From CBDCUW01 sp963734865 (GTDB taxonomy: Bacteria; Planctomycetota; Planctomycetia; Pirellulales; Pirellulaceae): DNA of 64,000 nt. The number at the start of each line of letters is the position of its first letter. The first letter of the stretch is position 1. The position numbers were made by a program, and so were the translations under genes. Below the pieces are notes generated by a model. It saw only the letters and a list, made by a program, of their open reading frames with translations, was not told the DNA's origin and ran no database searches. Shown in pieces: positions 9,408-19,543 of the stretch. The stretch is taken from contig CAVTIV010000007.1 in assembly GCA_963734865.1 (NCBI GenBank), forward strand, positions 434,001 to 498,000, in the 5' to 3' direction.

Positions 9408-10172
9408 TTACTCTGTCGGGCTCGCGCCGGCGAAGGGGTTTTGTTGGATCACTGCGGGCCGGATGATGTCGTTCGGATCGGACTCTTGCAGGTGATCCAA
9501 GCGAGTGATCGATGGATCCTTCAGTAGCAGTTTGACGAAGGTTTCGAGTTCACGATGCGAGCGTGACCCACAGAGTGTCAATCGCACGTTGCCTTTGCCA
9601 TCGATGAACAAGGTCGTCGGATAGCCTCGAAAGCCATTGATCTGTTGGGTGATCCGTTCGTTGCCCAAGGCAAGTGGATAATTGATGCCGACCGACTGGG
9701 CGAATGACTCGACGGTCGAGCGATTCTCTCGATCGTTGAAACCGCGTTCGAAGTTTATGCCGACGATCGACAGTCCTTGATCGCGATATTGGTTCTGTAG
9801 ATCGATGAAATGGGGAACCTCGCCCACACAGGGCCCGCACCACGTTGCCCAAATATCAACGATCAACAAACGGCCAGCGAACTGGCTCTTGCTGATCGTC
9901 CGCCCGCTAAGCGATTGGAGCCGAAAGTCAAAGGGATAGGCGCTTTCGGAACGCAGTTCATCCTGGCATTTCCTCGCCAACGCATCCAGCGGCACCCTCG
10001 AGTGACTCAGGGGAAGAACATCCGATCCAACATCCGATGGGTTTGGCGAACGCGAAACCGTCTTGACGGCGAATCGGTTGTTGCGGGGACGATTGAACCA
10101 TTCATCGCATCCACCGCACAGCACAACTGTGATCAGAATGCAGGATCGAATAGCTAAGTTCAAACGGTTCAT
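9408..10172 (-). CDS. TlpA/ResA-like thioredoxin-fold protein, putative lipoprotein
   Basis: 254 residues. Hydrophobic N-terminus ending in CGGC suggests a lipoprotein or signal-peptide site (Cys22), so it acts outside the cytoplasmic membrane. After a linker of about 60 residues comes a redoxin domain: FRLQSLSG strand, IVDIWATWCGPC with the active-site pair Cys112/Cys115, the PHFIDLQNQYRDQG helix, and the cis-Pro loop GYPTTLFIDGKG. This is the AhpC/TSA-TlpA family used for disulfide exchange or cytochrome maturation; the exact partner cannot be told. The gene is read toward the RHS/immunity region and shares a divergent upstream region with the secreted hydrolase at 10696. Planctomycetes have many paralogues, so no symbol is given. 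Confidence 0.85.
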   Translation of the reverse strand: MNRLNLAIRSCILITVVLCGGCDEWFNRPRNNRFAVKTVSRSPNPSDVGSDVLPLSHSRVPLDALARKCQDELRSESAYPFDFRLQSLSGRTISKSQFAGRLLIVDIWATWCGPCVGEVPHFIDLQNQYRDQGLSIVGINFERGFNDRENRSTVESFAQSVGINYPLALGNERITQQINGFRGYPTTLFIDGKGNVRLTLCGSRSHRELETFVKLLLKDPSITRLDHLQESDPNDIIRPAVIQQNPFAGASPTE

Positions 10173-10695
10173 CCTCGGTGCCTAAGTTGCTAATGGAAGT
10201 CGCTGGAAAGGTACCAACGCTAACGCCCCACTTCTTATTTAGCTCACACAGATCCACCCCTTCGGTAGCGAGTATGCGCCGCTGCGGGCATGCGGAAAAA
10301 TCAACACGTCAATTTGGACGGCTGGATCGATCAGTCCGGTTAGAGGGGCCAGGTGCGACTCAACCGTCACCCCCAGGACACGGGCGGGCGAACCGATCGC
10401 CCCCCGTGGCGATTCCGGGGCGGCAGCCCCCAAAACGCCCGTTTCAGGGGAAAAGAGGATGAACCCGAATCGTAACCGTTCGGGTTCACTAAATTCGTAA
10501 GACTTCGGGTTCAGAAACAACGGAGCCAGTTCGTGGCTGTTACACCTGCGATCCACGACGACATGTATGCTGGGTGCTCGCCTGCGCCGCGGAGATGAAT
10601 TCGATGCCACGAAATCAAACAGGCAACTCCACTTGCTTCGGACGACGAAGATGCCCACCCCAAGAACCAACTGGCCATTAGGAAGTTCTGACGAA
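10173..10695. other. Divergent intergenic region with several inverted repeats
   Basis: 522 bases between the TlpA-like gene and the secreted hydrolase. No convincing gene: the open frames here are short and of atypical composition. It holds a GC hairpin (GGGGC-ggca-GCCCC, 10417-10430) and the TGAACCCGAA palindrome set listed separately. Promoters for both divergent genes should lie here, but none can be assigned by eye. Confidence 0.5.
10460..10513. repeat. Perfect 10-bp inverted repeat plus an extra copy of one arm
   Basis: TGAACCCGAA (10460-10469) and TTCGGGTTCA (10479-10488) form a perfect stem around a 9-base loop; a second TTCGGGTTCA follows at 10504-10513. No T-run follows on either strand, so this is not a standard terminator. 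Its place upstream of two divergent genes would suit an operator or an RNA hairpin. Confidence 0.6.
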
Positions 10696-11592
10696 ATGAT
10701 ATCTCACACGACAAGTCCAGGTCACCGCACCGTGTTCAGCTTGACAAGGGCTGCTGTGACATTCGGGTTACTCTGCCTGATCTTGTTCGCAACACCGACC
10801 ACCGAAGCGCAGCAGGTTGGTAATCAAGAGAGCAATGAAAGTTCTTGGTACACCAAAAAGACTCGATGGCATGGCTTTGACCAATACCATTTTCGCATCG
10901 CCGATCGAGACGCATATCTGGTCGTCCCGAACAAACCGCGTGCGGGAAACACATGGATTTGGCGGGCAAGATTTCCGGATTATCACGCCGAGATGGACAT
11001 CGAATTGGTGGGCAAGGGATTCCACCTGGGTTACGTCGACGTGGCTGGACTGTTCGGCAGTCCACAAGCGGTGGAGATCGGTGACAAGTTTTACTCTGTG
11101 ATGACCAAGCAGCACGGATTGAATCCCAAGCCGGTGCTGGAAGGAGTCAGTCGCGGCGGATTGTTTGTCTACAACTGGGCAGCCAAGAACTCGGATCGCG
11201 TTGCCTGCGTCTACTGCGACACTCCCGTTTGTGATTTTCGCAGTTGGCCGGGCGGAGCAGGGGAGGGCATTGGCAGCGAGATCGCGTGGAAACAATGCTT
11301 GGACGCTTATGGATTGACTGAAGCACAGGCCAGGCAGTACGACGGCCTTCCGATTGACCATGCCGACGTGATTGCCCAAGCGAAGATCCCCTTGCTGCAC
11401 ATTGTTTCGGAAAACGACATTGTCGTTCCGCCGAAAGAGAATACGTATCTCTTGCGCAAGTCCCTGCTCCGATTGGGACACTCGATGGAAGTCATTTCCG
11501 TCGCCGCAGGAACTGCAAAATCAAACGGCCATCACTTCGAACATCCAGATCCGGAACGGGTGGTGGAATTCATCGCACAACACGGGGGCTAG
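10696..11592 (+). CDS. Secreted alpha/beta-hydrolase
   Basis: 298 residues from ATG 10696, chosen because AGGAAG lies at suitable distance upstream and the product then begins directly with a signal peptide (hydrophobic core AVTFGLLCLILFA, cleavage near TEAQQ). The frame is open further upstream, but that extension has no signal-peptide logic. The mature part has the nucleophile elbow GVSRGG, an acid loop SENDIVVPP and a late His in NGHHFEHP, a complete Ser-Asp-His set typical of prolyl-oligopeptidase or esterase-like hydrolases. The strand 'AYLVVPNKPRAGNTWIW' resembles the plant-polysaccharide esterase-like group common in planctomycetes. Substrate unknown. It stands alone, 124 bases before the PSCyt1 gene on the same strand. 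Confidence 0.8.
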   Translation: MISHTTSPGHRTVFSLTRAAVTFGLLCLILFATPTTEAQQVGNQESNESSWYTKKTRWHGFDQYHFRIADRDAYLVVPNKPRAGNTWIWRARFPDYHAEMDIELVGKGFHLGYVDVAGLFGSPQAVEIGDKFYSVMTKQHGLNPKPVLEGVSRGGLFVYNWAAKNSDRVACVYCDTPVCDFRSWPGGAGEGIGSEIAWKQCLDAYGLTEAQARQYDGLPIDHADVIAQAKIPLLHIVSENDIVVPPKENTYLLRKSLLRLGHSMEVISVAAGTAKSNGHHFEHPDPERVVEFIAQHGG

Positions 11593-11716
11593 CGTGAGGG
11601 GCTCGGGGATTCGCTGACGCTCGACTAGAATGCGAGCTGAGTCGTAGACCATTCATTCGCCGGCCGCGCAAGCGCGATCGGGTTTTCTGAATTCCGTTGG
11701 CTGACTTGAGTATTCC

Positions 11717-14700
11717 ATGCATTCATCTTTTGTCGCGAGCCGAGCCATCATTTTTGTGGTCGCGTCGAGTTCTGTTTTTTTTTCATTCACTGGGACTCGG
11801 GCCGATACGGTTTCGTTCAATCGCGACATCCGGCCGATTCTCTCGGAGAACTGTTTCGTTTGTCACGGACCGGATGCCACGAAACAGGAAGGCGGTTTGC
11901 GTTTGGATATTCGGGAACTGGCAATTGCCGAAGCCGACTCGGGCGAAGCGGCAATTGTCCCCGGCAACGTTGACGAAAGCCCATTGGTGGTGCGGATCAC
12001 GAGTGGTGATGCATTTGAACGGATGCCGCCGCCCGATTCAGGAAAGCGGCTCACCGAGAAACAGATCGGTTTGATGCGTCAGTGGATCGTCGAGGGTGCT
12101 GTCTATGATGGGCACTGGGCCTTTGCGGCCCCCGAGCGACCTGCGCCGCCGCCAGGATCACCGTGGACGCGAGGTGCGATCGATCAGTTCATTTTAGCGA
12201 GACTGGACCAAGCCGGTCTTCACCCGTCACATCAAGCGCGTCGTGAAACACTGATTCGCCGTTTGACGTTGGACCTGACCGGCATCCCGCCGACGGCAAA
12301 AGAGGTTCAAACATTCTTGTCCGACACTTCGGCTGCGGCTTACGAGAATCTGGTGGACCGATTGCTGATGTCACCCAGATATGGGGAGCGAATGGCGATT
12401 CGTTGGCTGGATCTGGCTCGGTACGCGGACAGCAACGGGTTTCAAAGTGATGGAAGTCGTGATCTATGGGCCTGGCGAGAGTGGCTGGTTGACGCGTTGA
12501 ACCGCAATCTACCGTTTGATCAATTCACCGTCGAACAGTTGGCCGGTGACCTGATCCCAGATGCATCTCGTGATCAGATCATTGCGACGGGATTCAACCG
12601 CAACCACCGACTCAATGGTGAGGGCGGTCGAATCGTTGACGAATGGTTCGTTGAAACGGTGATTGATCGTGTCGAAACGACTGGACTGACTTGGCTGGGA
12701 CTGACTTTCAATTGCTGCCGGTGCCATGATCACAAATATGATCCGATCAGCCAGAAGGAGTTTTATCAACTGTTTGCGTTCTTCAATTCGGTCGATGAAA
12801 CGGGCGTACTGGCGCCGGCGGGGAAGAACGGCGAGAACACACCACCGCTGTTGGGCCTGCCGACACCGGACCAGCAGACCCGGCTTGCCGATTTGCGGCA
12901 ACAGGCGACGGACACCGAATCACTGATGAACGATTTAACGGTGGGATTGCCAGCGCGGTTGGCGCAGTGGGAACGCCAGAAGGGCGCGAACGACGATGTC
13001 GGTCAATCGCAGTGGACTGTATTGAACGAATCGGTCGCTGTCTCGGAAGGGGGGGCCGACTTTCAACGGCTTGGCGACGACTCGCTGCTGGTGACAGGGA
13101 AGAATCCGGGACACGATAACTATCGAATCACAGCTTCGGTCGGACTGGAATCATTCAGCGGATTGATGCTGGAACTGATTCCTGATGACCGCTTAGCGAA
13201 CAAGGGATATGGCCGCGGCGGCAATGGCAACATCGTGCTGACCACGCTGACAGTCGCGATCGAGAGCGGTGACGAAGAAAACGTCGTGCCGATTGAGTTT
13301 GTCCGTTCCCAGGCGAATTACGAACAACAGGGATGGACCGCGGAATCATTGCGGACCGGCAAGCCGACCGAGCTCGGCGGCCAATCCCGACAGGGCTGGG
13401 CGATCGACGGGCATCTTGCTGCGAAACGGGCAACTCGACGACTCGTACTCAGTTGCCGGGAACCGATCGCATTGCCGGTCGCTGCGAAACTGCGCATCGA
13501 AATGAAGCATGCCTCACCGTATGCCGGACACAACATCGGTCGATTCCGATTGTCCGTCAGTGACGCAGCCCCCGATTCGCTCAGTGCTGAAACATCGGAG
13601 TTTCCGGACGCCATAGCCAGGACGCTGGCAACAGCCACCGACGCGCGGAGCGAGAAACAGTCGGCGGAACTGCTGGCGTACTTCCGGGACAACTTCGATG
13701 AGCCGATGGGCAATGCGAGAAAGAAGCAAGAGTCGATTCAGCAGTCGATTGCCGAGGTCGAAGAGGGCATTGTGACGACGATGGTGATGCGAGAGGGCGT
13801 GGTTCGCGATGCCTTTGTGCTGACGCGCGGCGAATACGACAAGCCGGGCGAAAAGGTACAACGAGGGCTACCAGCAATCCTGCCTCCGATGCCTGCCGAC
13901 CAGCCGATGAACCGGTACGGGTTGGCTCGATGGATTGTCGATCCTAGCAACCCACTCACGGCTCGCGTGTGGGTGAACCGTGCCTGGGAGCATTTCTTTG
14001 GTGTCGGGCTTGTGAAAACTTCCGAGAACCTCGGCTCGCAAGCTGAGTTTCCCAGCCACCCGGAACTGCTGGATTGGTTGGCAAGTGAATTCATGCAGCC
14101 AACCGTTTTGCCTCCGGTTGCCGGTCAAGCGGCAGTCAATTGGGACATGAAAGCGATTCACAAAGCGATCGTGATGAGTGCCACTTACCGACAATCATCA
14201 CACGTCACGCCGAAGTTGCTCGAACGTGATCCAGAGAACCGATTGCTTACCCGCGGGCCGCGATTCCGTTTGACCGGAGAATTGATTCGTGATTCCGCTC
14301 TTGCCGTCAGCGGGCTGCTCACCGAAAGGATCGGCGGTCCAAGCGTCAGACCGTACATGCCGCCGGGCGTGTGGGACGAGACCAGCAAGTATGGCAATCT
14401 GCGAAACTACAAAGCCGACGAGGGTGAAGGACTGTATCGCCGCACGATGTACACGATCTGGAAACGGACCGCTGCTCCACCGACGATGTTGTTGTTCGAT
14501 GCGCCCAATCGTGAAGTCTGCACGGTGAAACGTTCTCGGACCAATACGCCGCTGCAAGCATTGTCACTGCTAAACGAAATCACCTTCGTCGAAGCGGCTC
14601 GTGGACTTGCCGCGCGGATGCTAATCGAAGGTGGCGATGACGCGGATCAGCGAATCCGGTTCGCCTATCAAAACCTATTCGCCAGAGAACCGGACGCCAA

Positions 14701-14893
14701 CGAACGGTTGGTTCTGCGAGCGGGACTCGAAGCCGATTTGAAATACTTCGTCGAGCATCCCCAGGCTGCCACCGAGTTATTGTCGGTTGGACGGTGGAAA
14801 CCCAAAAGCGACATCGACGCCAGCGAGTGGTCTGCCTACACGATGACCGCCAATGTGCTGTTGAATTTGGACGAATTTGTTACTCGAGAGTAG
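11717..14893 (+). CDS. PSCyt1-DUF1549-DUF1553 family protein (planctomycete cytochrome c-like)
   Basis: 1058 residues. N-terminal signal peptide, then the planctomycete-specific cytochrome-like domain (PF07635) with CFVCH (Cys46, Cys49, His50) for covalent haem and a MPPP Met at about 103 as possible distal ligand. DUF1549 follows from about 150 (AIDQFILARL, LTLDLTGIPPT, YGERMAIRWLDLARYADSNG, and the Cys/His cluster CCRCHDHKYDPI). A middle carbohydrate-binding-like beta region (about 430-610) precedes the C-terminal DUF1553 (NPLTARVWVNRAWEHFFG, GPRFRLTGELIRD, RSRTNTPLQALSLLN). This architecture is typical of Planctomycetota and is regularly paired with a DUF1501 gene, as here (5-base gap). 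Role is thought to be periplasmic redox or polysaccharide breakdown; the substrate is unknown. Confidence 0.93.
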   Translation: MHSSFVASRAIIFVVASSSVFFSFTGTRADTVSFNRDIRPILSENCFVCHGPDATKQEGGLRLDIRELAIAEADSGEAAIVPGNVDESPLVVRITSGDAFERMPPPDSGKRLTEKQIGLMRQWIVEGAVYDGHWAFAAPERPAPPPGSPWTRGAIDQFILARLDQAGLHPSHQARRETLIRRLTLDLTGIPPTAKEVQTFLSDTSAAAYENLVDRLLMSPRYGERMAIRWLDLARYADSNGFQSDGSRDLWAWREWLVDALNRNLPFDQFTVEQLAGDLIPDASRDQIIATGFNRNHRLNGEGGRIVDEWFVETVIDRVETTGLTWLGLTFNCCRCHDHKYDPISQKEFYQLFAFFNSVDETGVLAPAGKNGENTPPLLGLPTPDQQTRLADLRQQATDTESLMNDLTVGLPARLAQWERQKGANDDVGQSQWTVLNESVAVSEGGADFQRLGDDSLLVTGKNPGHDNYRITASVGLESFSGLMLELIPDDRLANKGYGRGGNGNIVLTTLTVAIESGDEENVVPIEFVRSQANYEQQGWTAESLRTGKPTELGGQSRQGWAIDGHLAAKRATRRLVLSCREPIALPVAAKLRIEMKHASPYAGHNIGRFRLSVSDAAPDSLSAETSEFPDAIARTLATATDARSEKQSAELLAYFRDNFDEPMGNARKKQESIQQSIAEVEEGIVTTMVMREGVVRDAFVLTRGEYDKPGEKVQRGLPAILPPMPADQPMNRYGLARWIVDPSNPLTARVWVNRAWEHFFGVGLVKTSENLGSQAEFPSHPELLDWLASEFMQPTVLPPVAGQAAVNWDMKAIHKAIVMSATYRQSSHVTPKLLERDPENRLLTRGPRFRLTGELIRDSALAVSGLLTERIGGPSVRPYMPPGVWDETSKYGNLRNYKADEGEGLYRRTMYTIWKRTAAPPTMLLFDAPNREVCTVKRSRTNTPLQALSLLNEITFVEAARGLAARMLIEGGDDADQRIRFAYQNLFAREPDANERLVLRAGLEADLKYFVEHPQAATELLSVGRWKPKSDIDASEWSAYTMTANVLLNLDEFVTRE

Positions 14894-14898
14894 ATCTC

Positions 14899-16356
14899 AT
14901 GCGAAGCGACCACACCCTGGCACTGCAAGACGCGATCAACCGACGCTTGTTCCTCCGCCGTGGCACGACTGCGATCGGCGCCGCCGCGCTGGCGTCATTG
15001 ATCGCCGACGACTCTCGCGTGGTCGCCGGTCAAGCCACGATGCTGGCCGGTTTACCACACCATCCAGCCAAGGCCAAGCGAATCATTTATTTATTTCAGT
15101 CGGGTGCGCCATCACAAATGGATTTATTCGATCCAAAACCACTGATGAAATCGCATCACGGCGAGGATCTTCCCGATTCGATTCGCAAGGGACAGCGGTT
15201 GACGACGATGACGTCGGGTCAAAAATCGTTTCCTGTCGCGCCGTCGATTTTCGAGTTCAATCGCCATGGCCAATCGGGAATGTGGTTCAGCGAACTTGTT
15301 CCCAACATGGCCTCGCTAGCCGACCAATGGTGCATGATCCGTTCGATGCACACCGAAGCGATCAACCACGATCCGGCCATCACCTTCTTCCAGACCGGAT
15401 CACAACTTGCCGGACGGCCCAGCATCGGTTCCTGGATTAGCTATGGTTTGGGCAGCGTAAACGACGATCTGCCGGCTTACATTGTGTTGACATCATTCGG
15501 TAGCGGGCGTCCCGATGACCAGCCGTTGTATGACCGACTGTGGGGATCCGGATTCATCCCTTCGAAGCACCAGGGCGTGAAATTTCGCAACACCGGCGAT
15601 GCGGTTCTGTATCTTTCCAATCCGCCTGGCGTCTCGTCCGAACTGCGACGCAGCACGCTCGATCGTTTGGCGGTGCTGAACCAGCAGCGGATGCAGCAGG
15701 TGGGAGATCCGGAAATCCAAACTCGTATCGCCCAGTATGAGATGGCGTTTCGCATGCAATCGAGCGTCCCCGATTTATTGGACATCTCGGACGAACCCGA
15801 ACATGTACTCAAGTCGTATGGGCCAGACGTGCATCGTCCCGGCAGCTATTCCGCCAACTGCCTGCTTGCCCGTCGATTGGCCGAACGCGATGTACGGTTT
15901 GTCCAACTGTTTCACATGGGATGGGATCACCACGGCGGGTTGCCCAAGGCGATCCGAGGCCAATGCCAGGATACCGACCAGGCCACCGGCGCGTTGATCA
16001 AGGACTTGAAGCAACGCGGATTACTGGAAGACACACTGATCGTGTGGGGTGGTGAATTTGGCCGAACGATTTATTCTCAGGGTAGCCTGACTGAGACGAA
16101 CTATGGCCGTGATCACCACCCACGCTGCTTCACCACGCTGATCGCCGGTGCCGGCGTCAAAGGCGGGTACACGCATGGTGAAACGGACGACTATTGTTAC
16201 AACATCGTTTCGGACCCAATTCATGTACATGACTTGAACGCGACGATCTTGCATCTGATGGGCATCAACCACGAAAGGCTGACATACAAGTACCAGGGAC
16301 GCGACTTCCGGGTCACCGACATCCACGGCGAAGTCGTCCAGCCGCTGCTAGCTTGA
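14899..16356 (+). CDS. DUF1501 domain-containing protein, probable Tat substrate
   Basis: 485 residues from ATG 14899, five bases after the previous stop. The frame is open upstream, but that stretch overlaps the PSCyt1 gene and the usual family start is here. The N-terminus has two adjacent arginine pairs (NRRLFLRRGTT) before a hydrophobic stretch, in line with Tat export common in this family. DUF1501 belongs to the alkaline-phosphatase/sulfatase-like fold; visible marks are IYLFQSGAPSQMDLFDPKP, MIRSMHTEAINHDPA, HMGWDHHGG and VWGGEFGRT near the end with the metal-type His/Asp cluster DHHPRCFTTLIAGAGVKGG. It is expected to work with the PSCyt1 protein encoded just upstream; the reaction is not known. 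Confidence 0.93.
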   Translation: MRSDHTLALQDAINRRLFLRRGTTAIGAAALASLIADDSRVVAGQATMLAGLPHHPAKAKRIIYLFQSGAPSQMDLFDPKPLMKSHHGEDLPDSIRKGQRLTTMTSGQKSFPVAPSIFEFNRHGQSGMWFSELVPNMASLADQWCMIRSMHTEAINHDPAITFFQTGSQLAGRPSIGSWISYGLGSVNDDLPAYIVLTSFGSGRPDDQPLYDRLWGSGFIPSKHQGVKFRNTGDAVLYLSNPPGVSSELRRSTLDRLAVLNQQRMQQVGDPEIQTRIAQYEMAFRMQSSVPDLLDISDEPEHVLKSYGPDVHRPGSYSANCLLARRLAERDVRFVQLFHMGWDHHGGLPKAIRGQCQDTDQATGALIKDLKQRGLLEDTLIVWGGEFGRTIYSQGSLTETNYGRDHHPRCFTTLIAGAGVKGGYTHGETDDYCYNIVSDPIHVHDLNATILHLMGINHERLTYKYQGRDFRVTDIHGEVVQPLLA

Positions 16357-16451
16357 GACTCGGGACACAGACCGACGCATTCGGATTACCGTCCAACGAC
16401 TAGCTCAACAGGCCGCCTCGGTCGTTTCGGCCGACGTCGATCAAACGAGCG

Positions 16452-18589
16452 TTACTGGGCCGACACGATAGGAAACTCGAATTGGCTCACTTGCTCGCCG
16501 GTGACTTTATGATGTCGTAGCGTTAGCTTCGATTCTTTCTCGTCGCCATCGTACGTCAATGCTCCCGATAGAAATCCGCCGGCGACGCGGAGGAAACGAT
16601 GTGTCGGTCGCTCGTCACCTTTCTTCCATCCGAGTTCGTGTTTTTCGCTTCCCGGTCCACAACCGAACTCCCAAAGGTTGGTATCGTGATCGACCGAAGC
16701 GTATTGCCAGTGACGATCACCGCACAGCACAATCACGCCGGTATGCTTGGCCAGTTCGTTTCGGATCTGGTTGCCTTCGTGCACAAAACTCGCATTGGCG
16801 TGGTTGTCTTTCTTGTTGTCCCGATCCGGACCCACAATCGGTGTCGGGCTGAACACCAGCTTGAACTTTGCGTCGGACTGTTCGAGTGTGCTGAACAGCC
16901 AGGCCTTTTGCTGTTCACCTAAAATCGATTTCTGTGGACCATCGGGCAGATTGTTGGGACTGCGGTAGTCCCGCCCCTCCAGGAACCAGACCTGCAGGTC
17001 GCGACCCCACGAAACCGTCATGTATCTAGGCGAGCGAGACGGAAACTGTTCATCATTGAACAGCTTGACGCCCTGCTCGAAAGTGACGGCGCCATACTTC
17101 GCACCCGGCCAACAATCGTTCGACAGGGTGTCATGATCGTCCTTCATGAAATAGCTGGTCGTACGCTGATAGAAGTCACGATTGCTCGGCAACGAGAAGA
17201 TCCGTCCCCACTTGAACCGCATCAGGGGTATCGTCAGGGCCCATGGATCGGGCTTGTCGTAATACTCGATATCACCAGCGTGGACAATGAAATCGGGATT
17301 CATCTTGGACATCGCGGGATAGATCTTGTGGCCGGCGAGCCCATCGTCGCGGCGAATGAAGTCGTGGCATGTGGTCATGCAAAACGTCAAGTCCTTTGCC
17401 TGTTTTGCCGTGGCGCTGTCCTGAAGGCTCCGCGAATGACCGCGGTCACATCGCCACCGCCAATTGGGCGAGCTTCGACAACCGACGCATATTCCTTGTC
17501 CGACTGCAGTCCTTCGAGTTTCCATTGCGCCGTAAAGTCGTTGTCAGCGTTCGTCGCCTGCCAATCGGTTGTTTTGGCTGAAGCCCGTTTCAGCGTCGGG
17601 AAGTAGGTCAAGCGGACTTCGCCCGCCGCACCCGGACAGGCGCCAAACATCTCATCAAGGCTGGCGCCTTCGGGTAGCTGTGTGCGAAGAAGGTGCTCGG
17701 CATCTCGCAATTTTGCAAGCTTGGATGCATCGCGGCTACTGATCTCGCGAAACTGCGGCCCGTCAGTGACCATCTCGGGACGGGCTGTGGTTCGAGTCCA
17801 CAAGACGATCGAGTCTTGATCGGCCCAGCCATTGCGAATCGCATTGCCCAGAAAGGGTGCCGCAGGTGTCTGCTGCGGCGTCAGCTCGCCGGCCGGCAAC
17901 TGGTGCGCGACAAACTTAAAATTCCGAAAGCTCGCCTTGCCGCCATGATCGGTCAGCATGATGCGGTCTTGTTGACCCGGCTGGCCAAATCGCTCGGCTC
18001 CAAAGAATTTACTGAGCGCGATTTGCAGGTCCCATGCGGGTCCATCGGTTGTCGTCGACGCGACCAACGATCCATTGAGGAAATGTTCGATCCGATTTCC
18101 GATCGCGACGACGTGCGCATCATTCCACTGTCCAACGGGCCGCAATGGCTTTTCGGCCGCTGGGGCGACGAGATCGTAGATCGAGGCGGTCGACCCTTTG
18201 TCCTGGGCACGGACACCGATCGGTTCATCAATGATTTGATACTCAATGCCCAGCCAGCGATTACCAAATTGGCGGACGCGATACTTCAGCCCGGTGTTGG
18301 TCTTCTGTTCGATCTTCCACTGCCACGAAAGCTCGAAGTTGCTGGGAAGTGGCGGGCTGAGCAGACTGCCATTGCCACCGCGGGGATTCACCAACCGCAG
18401 TTCCGATTCGACGAACTCCCAGCTCTTCTCGACGGGCTGGCCATCGATCGATTCCCAAAACCCGCTCTTGTGCCAATCCGTTTCTGGCTCGGTAGGAATG
18501 GTCTGAATGACGGCCTGGGCAAAGGCGGTGGCTGCGCCGAGGCACAGAATTGCTAGACAAAGTGGTCCGCGAGCTGACATTGGCTTCAT
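16452..18589 (-). CDS. Secreted DUF1080-PhoD fusion (alkaline phosphatase D family), frame broken near 17415
   Basis: One gene split by a one-base frame break. First part (18589 to about 17415): signal peptide (PLCLAILCLGAATAFA), a DUF1080/LamG-like jelly-roll (about residues 35-225, with DGKWWEFVE-type and FRNFKF strands), then the Fn3-like N-terminal domain of PhoD (SIVLWTRTT ... GAFRTAP). Second part (from about 17415 to 16452): the metallophosphatase domain with TTCHDFIRRDDG, VHAGDIEYYDKPD, KDDHD, and the late metal motif CGDRHWQYASVD. A missing third base in the Pro codon after FRTA (CC[N] before ACG) would rejoin the parts, giving about 713 residues. PhoD enzymes are calcium/iron phosphodiesterases; the DUF1080 domain may bind a carbohydrate-containing substrate. 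Start ATG 18589; a further ATG at 18580 also gives a good signal peptide. Confidence 0.85.
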
Positions 18590-18663
18590 CACTGAATGGC
18601 CTCATGGAATGGGTGGAGGCAATGTTCAGCGCAAAGCTTAATCCAGACAAGTCAGCACGACAC

Positions 18664-18882
18664 TTACTGGGCCAAGGTTTTTGCCTGGCGGCGGAGACTT
18701 TTTCGAAGCGAATTGGGCGTAACGTACGAATTCAATTCCTCGTCCATCATGGCGAGTTCATTGCTAAGCCAGTCACCAAACTCGTTGGTCGCGTCCCGAC
18801 AGAGGGTCGCGGTCAAATCGAGCCAGTGATCCCCATGGGGTATGGGTACCGGCGGGTCTCGGTGATCGCTTGAGGTGGGCAT
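18664..18882 (-). CDS. Small acidic hypothetical protein
   Basis: 72 residues from ATG 18882, chosen over an upstream ATG at 18930 because AGAGGT sits 8 bases before it. The product is soluble and rich in Asp/Glu in the middle, with the C-terminal pattern LAMMDEELNSYVTPNSLRKSLRR, a style seen in short planctomycete-only proteins. It lies 74 bases upstream of the DUF1080-PhoD gene on the same strand and could share its transcript. No function can be given; the coding call rests on composition and ribosome-binding site. Confidence 0.5.
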   Translation of the reverse strand: MPTSSDHRDPPVPIPHGDHWLDLTATLCRDATNEFGDWLSNELAMMDEELNSYVTPNSLRKSLRRQAKTLAQ

Positions 18883-19543
18883 CGGAGATACCTCTGTGAT
18901 GTAGCAATCCGTTGCGTGATGATGAAACAAACCAAGCCCGCGTACGAAAAGTCGGACTTCTGCCCATTCTTGTTTGCCAATCGTGAAAACGGTCGGTTTG
19001 CTCGATCAGCGGCGCCGTTGGCTCTCGTTGATTGAGAGCCTCTGGCGGTCCTCCAGGTTCAGTGCAAGCAACATGCCGAAGCGTGGTTGCCGGTTACCGT
19101 TTGACCCGTAAGTCTTTTTCGGCACATCAGTTAAGGGAAATTGAATGCAATCCTCACCGTTTGAGTGGCGCCGCGTATTGGAAACATCCATGTCTCGAAT
19201 TGCCAACGCGACAGGCAATAGGGATAAGTTTTTAGTCTGCCCTGCCACTCAGTGTAATTATATGCCTGTAAATGGCAAATGAAGTGCAAATAGGCCCCTT
19301 TAGAATTGATTACGCAGCACCCGAGCCAGCTGATCACGATTAGCCCGAGTTTTCGGCGAAAGCTGCCGAAAGCGGTTTTGGGGGACCAAGTTGGGACTCA
19401 GGGGGGGGACAAGCAGGTGACTGCCAGACCTTCCGGATGGGTAGTTTTTTCCATTGTTGTCCAAGATCTGCTCTGGGATGGCGAATGACTGGTTGTGAAG
19501 CGGCAATTGTCGCTTTCAATCAGCCAATTCTGATGGGAGAAAT
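18883..19543. other. Intergenic region, one small hairpin, no gene recognised
   Basis: 660 bases between divergent genes. A 7-bp perfect inverted repeat (GGCTCTC 19020-19026, GAGAGCC 19034-19040) is present without a T-run. A run of eight G lies near 19400. Open frames on both strands are short, lack ribosome-binding sites and look random. The promoter of the 19544 gene cluster should be here. Confidence 0.4.

Noticed and set aside
10178..10462. Plus-strand open frame of 94 codons in the divergent gap
   Set aside because: Pro/Arg/Ser-rich without motif, no ribosome-binding site, and it overlaps the hairpin region; not supported as a gene.
18931..19543. Possible tRNA or small RNA gene in the 660-base gap
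   Set aside because: No cloverleaf, CCA-type end or strong promoter-terminator pair could be seen; only a 7-bp hairpin.
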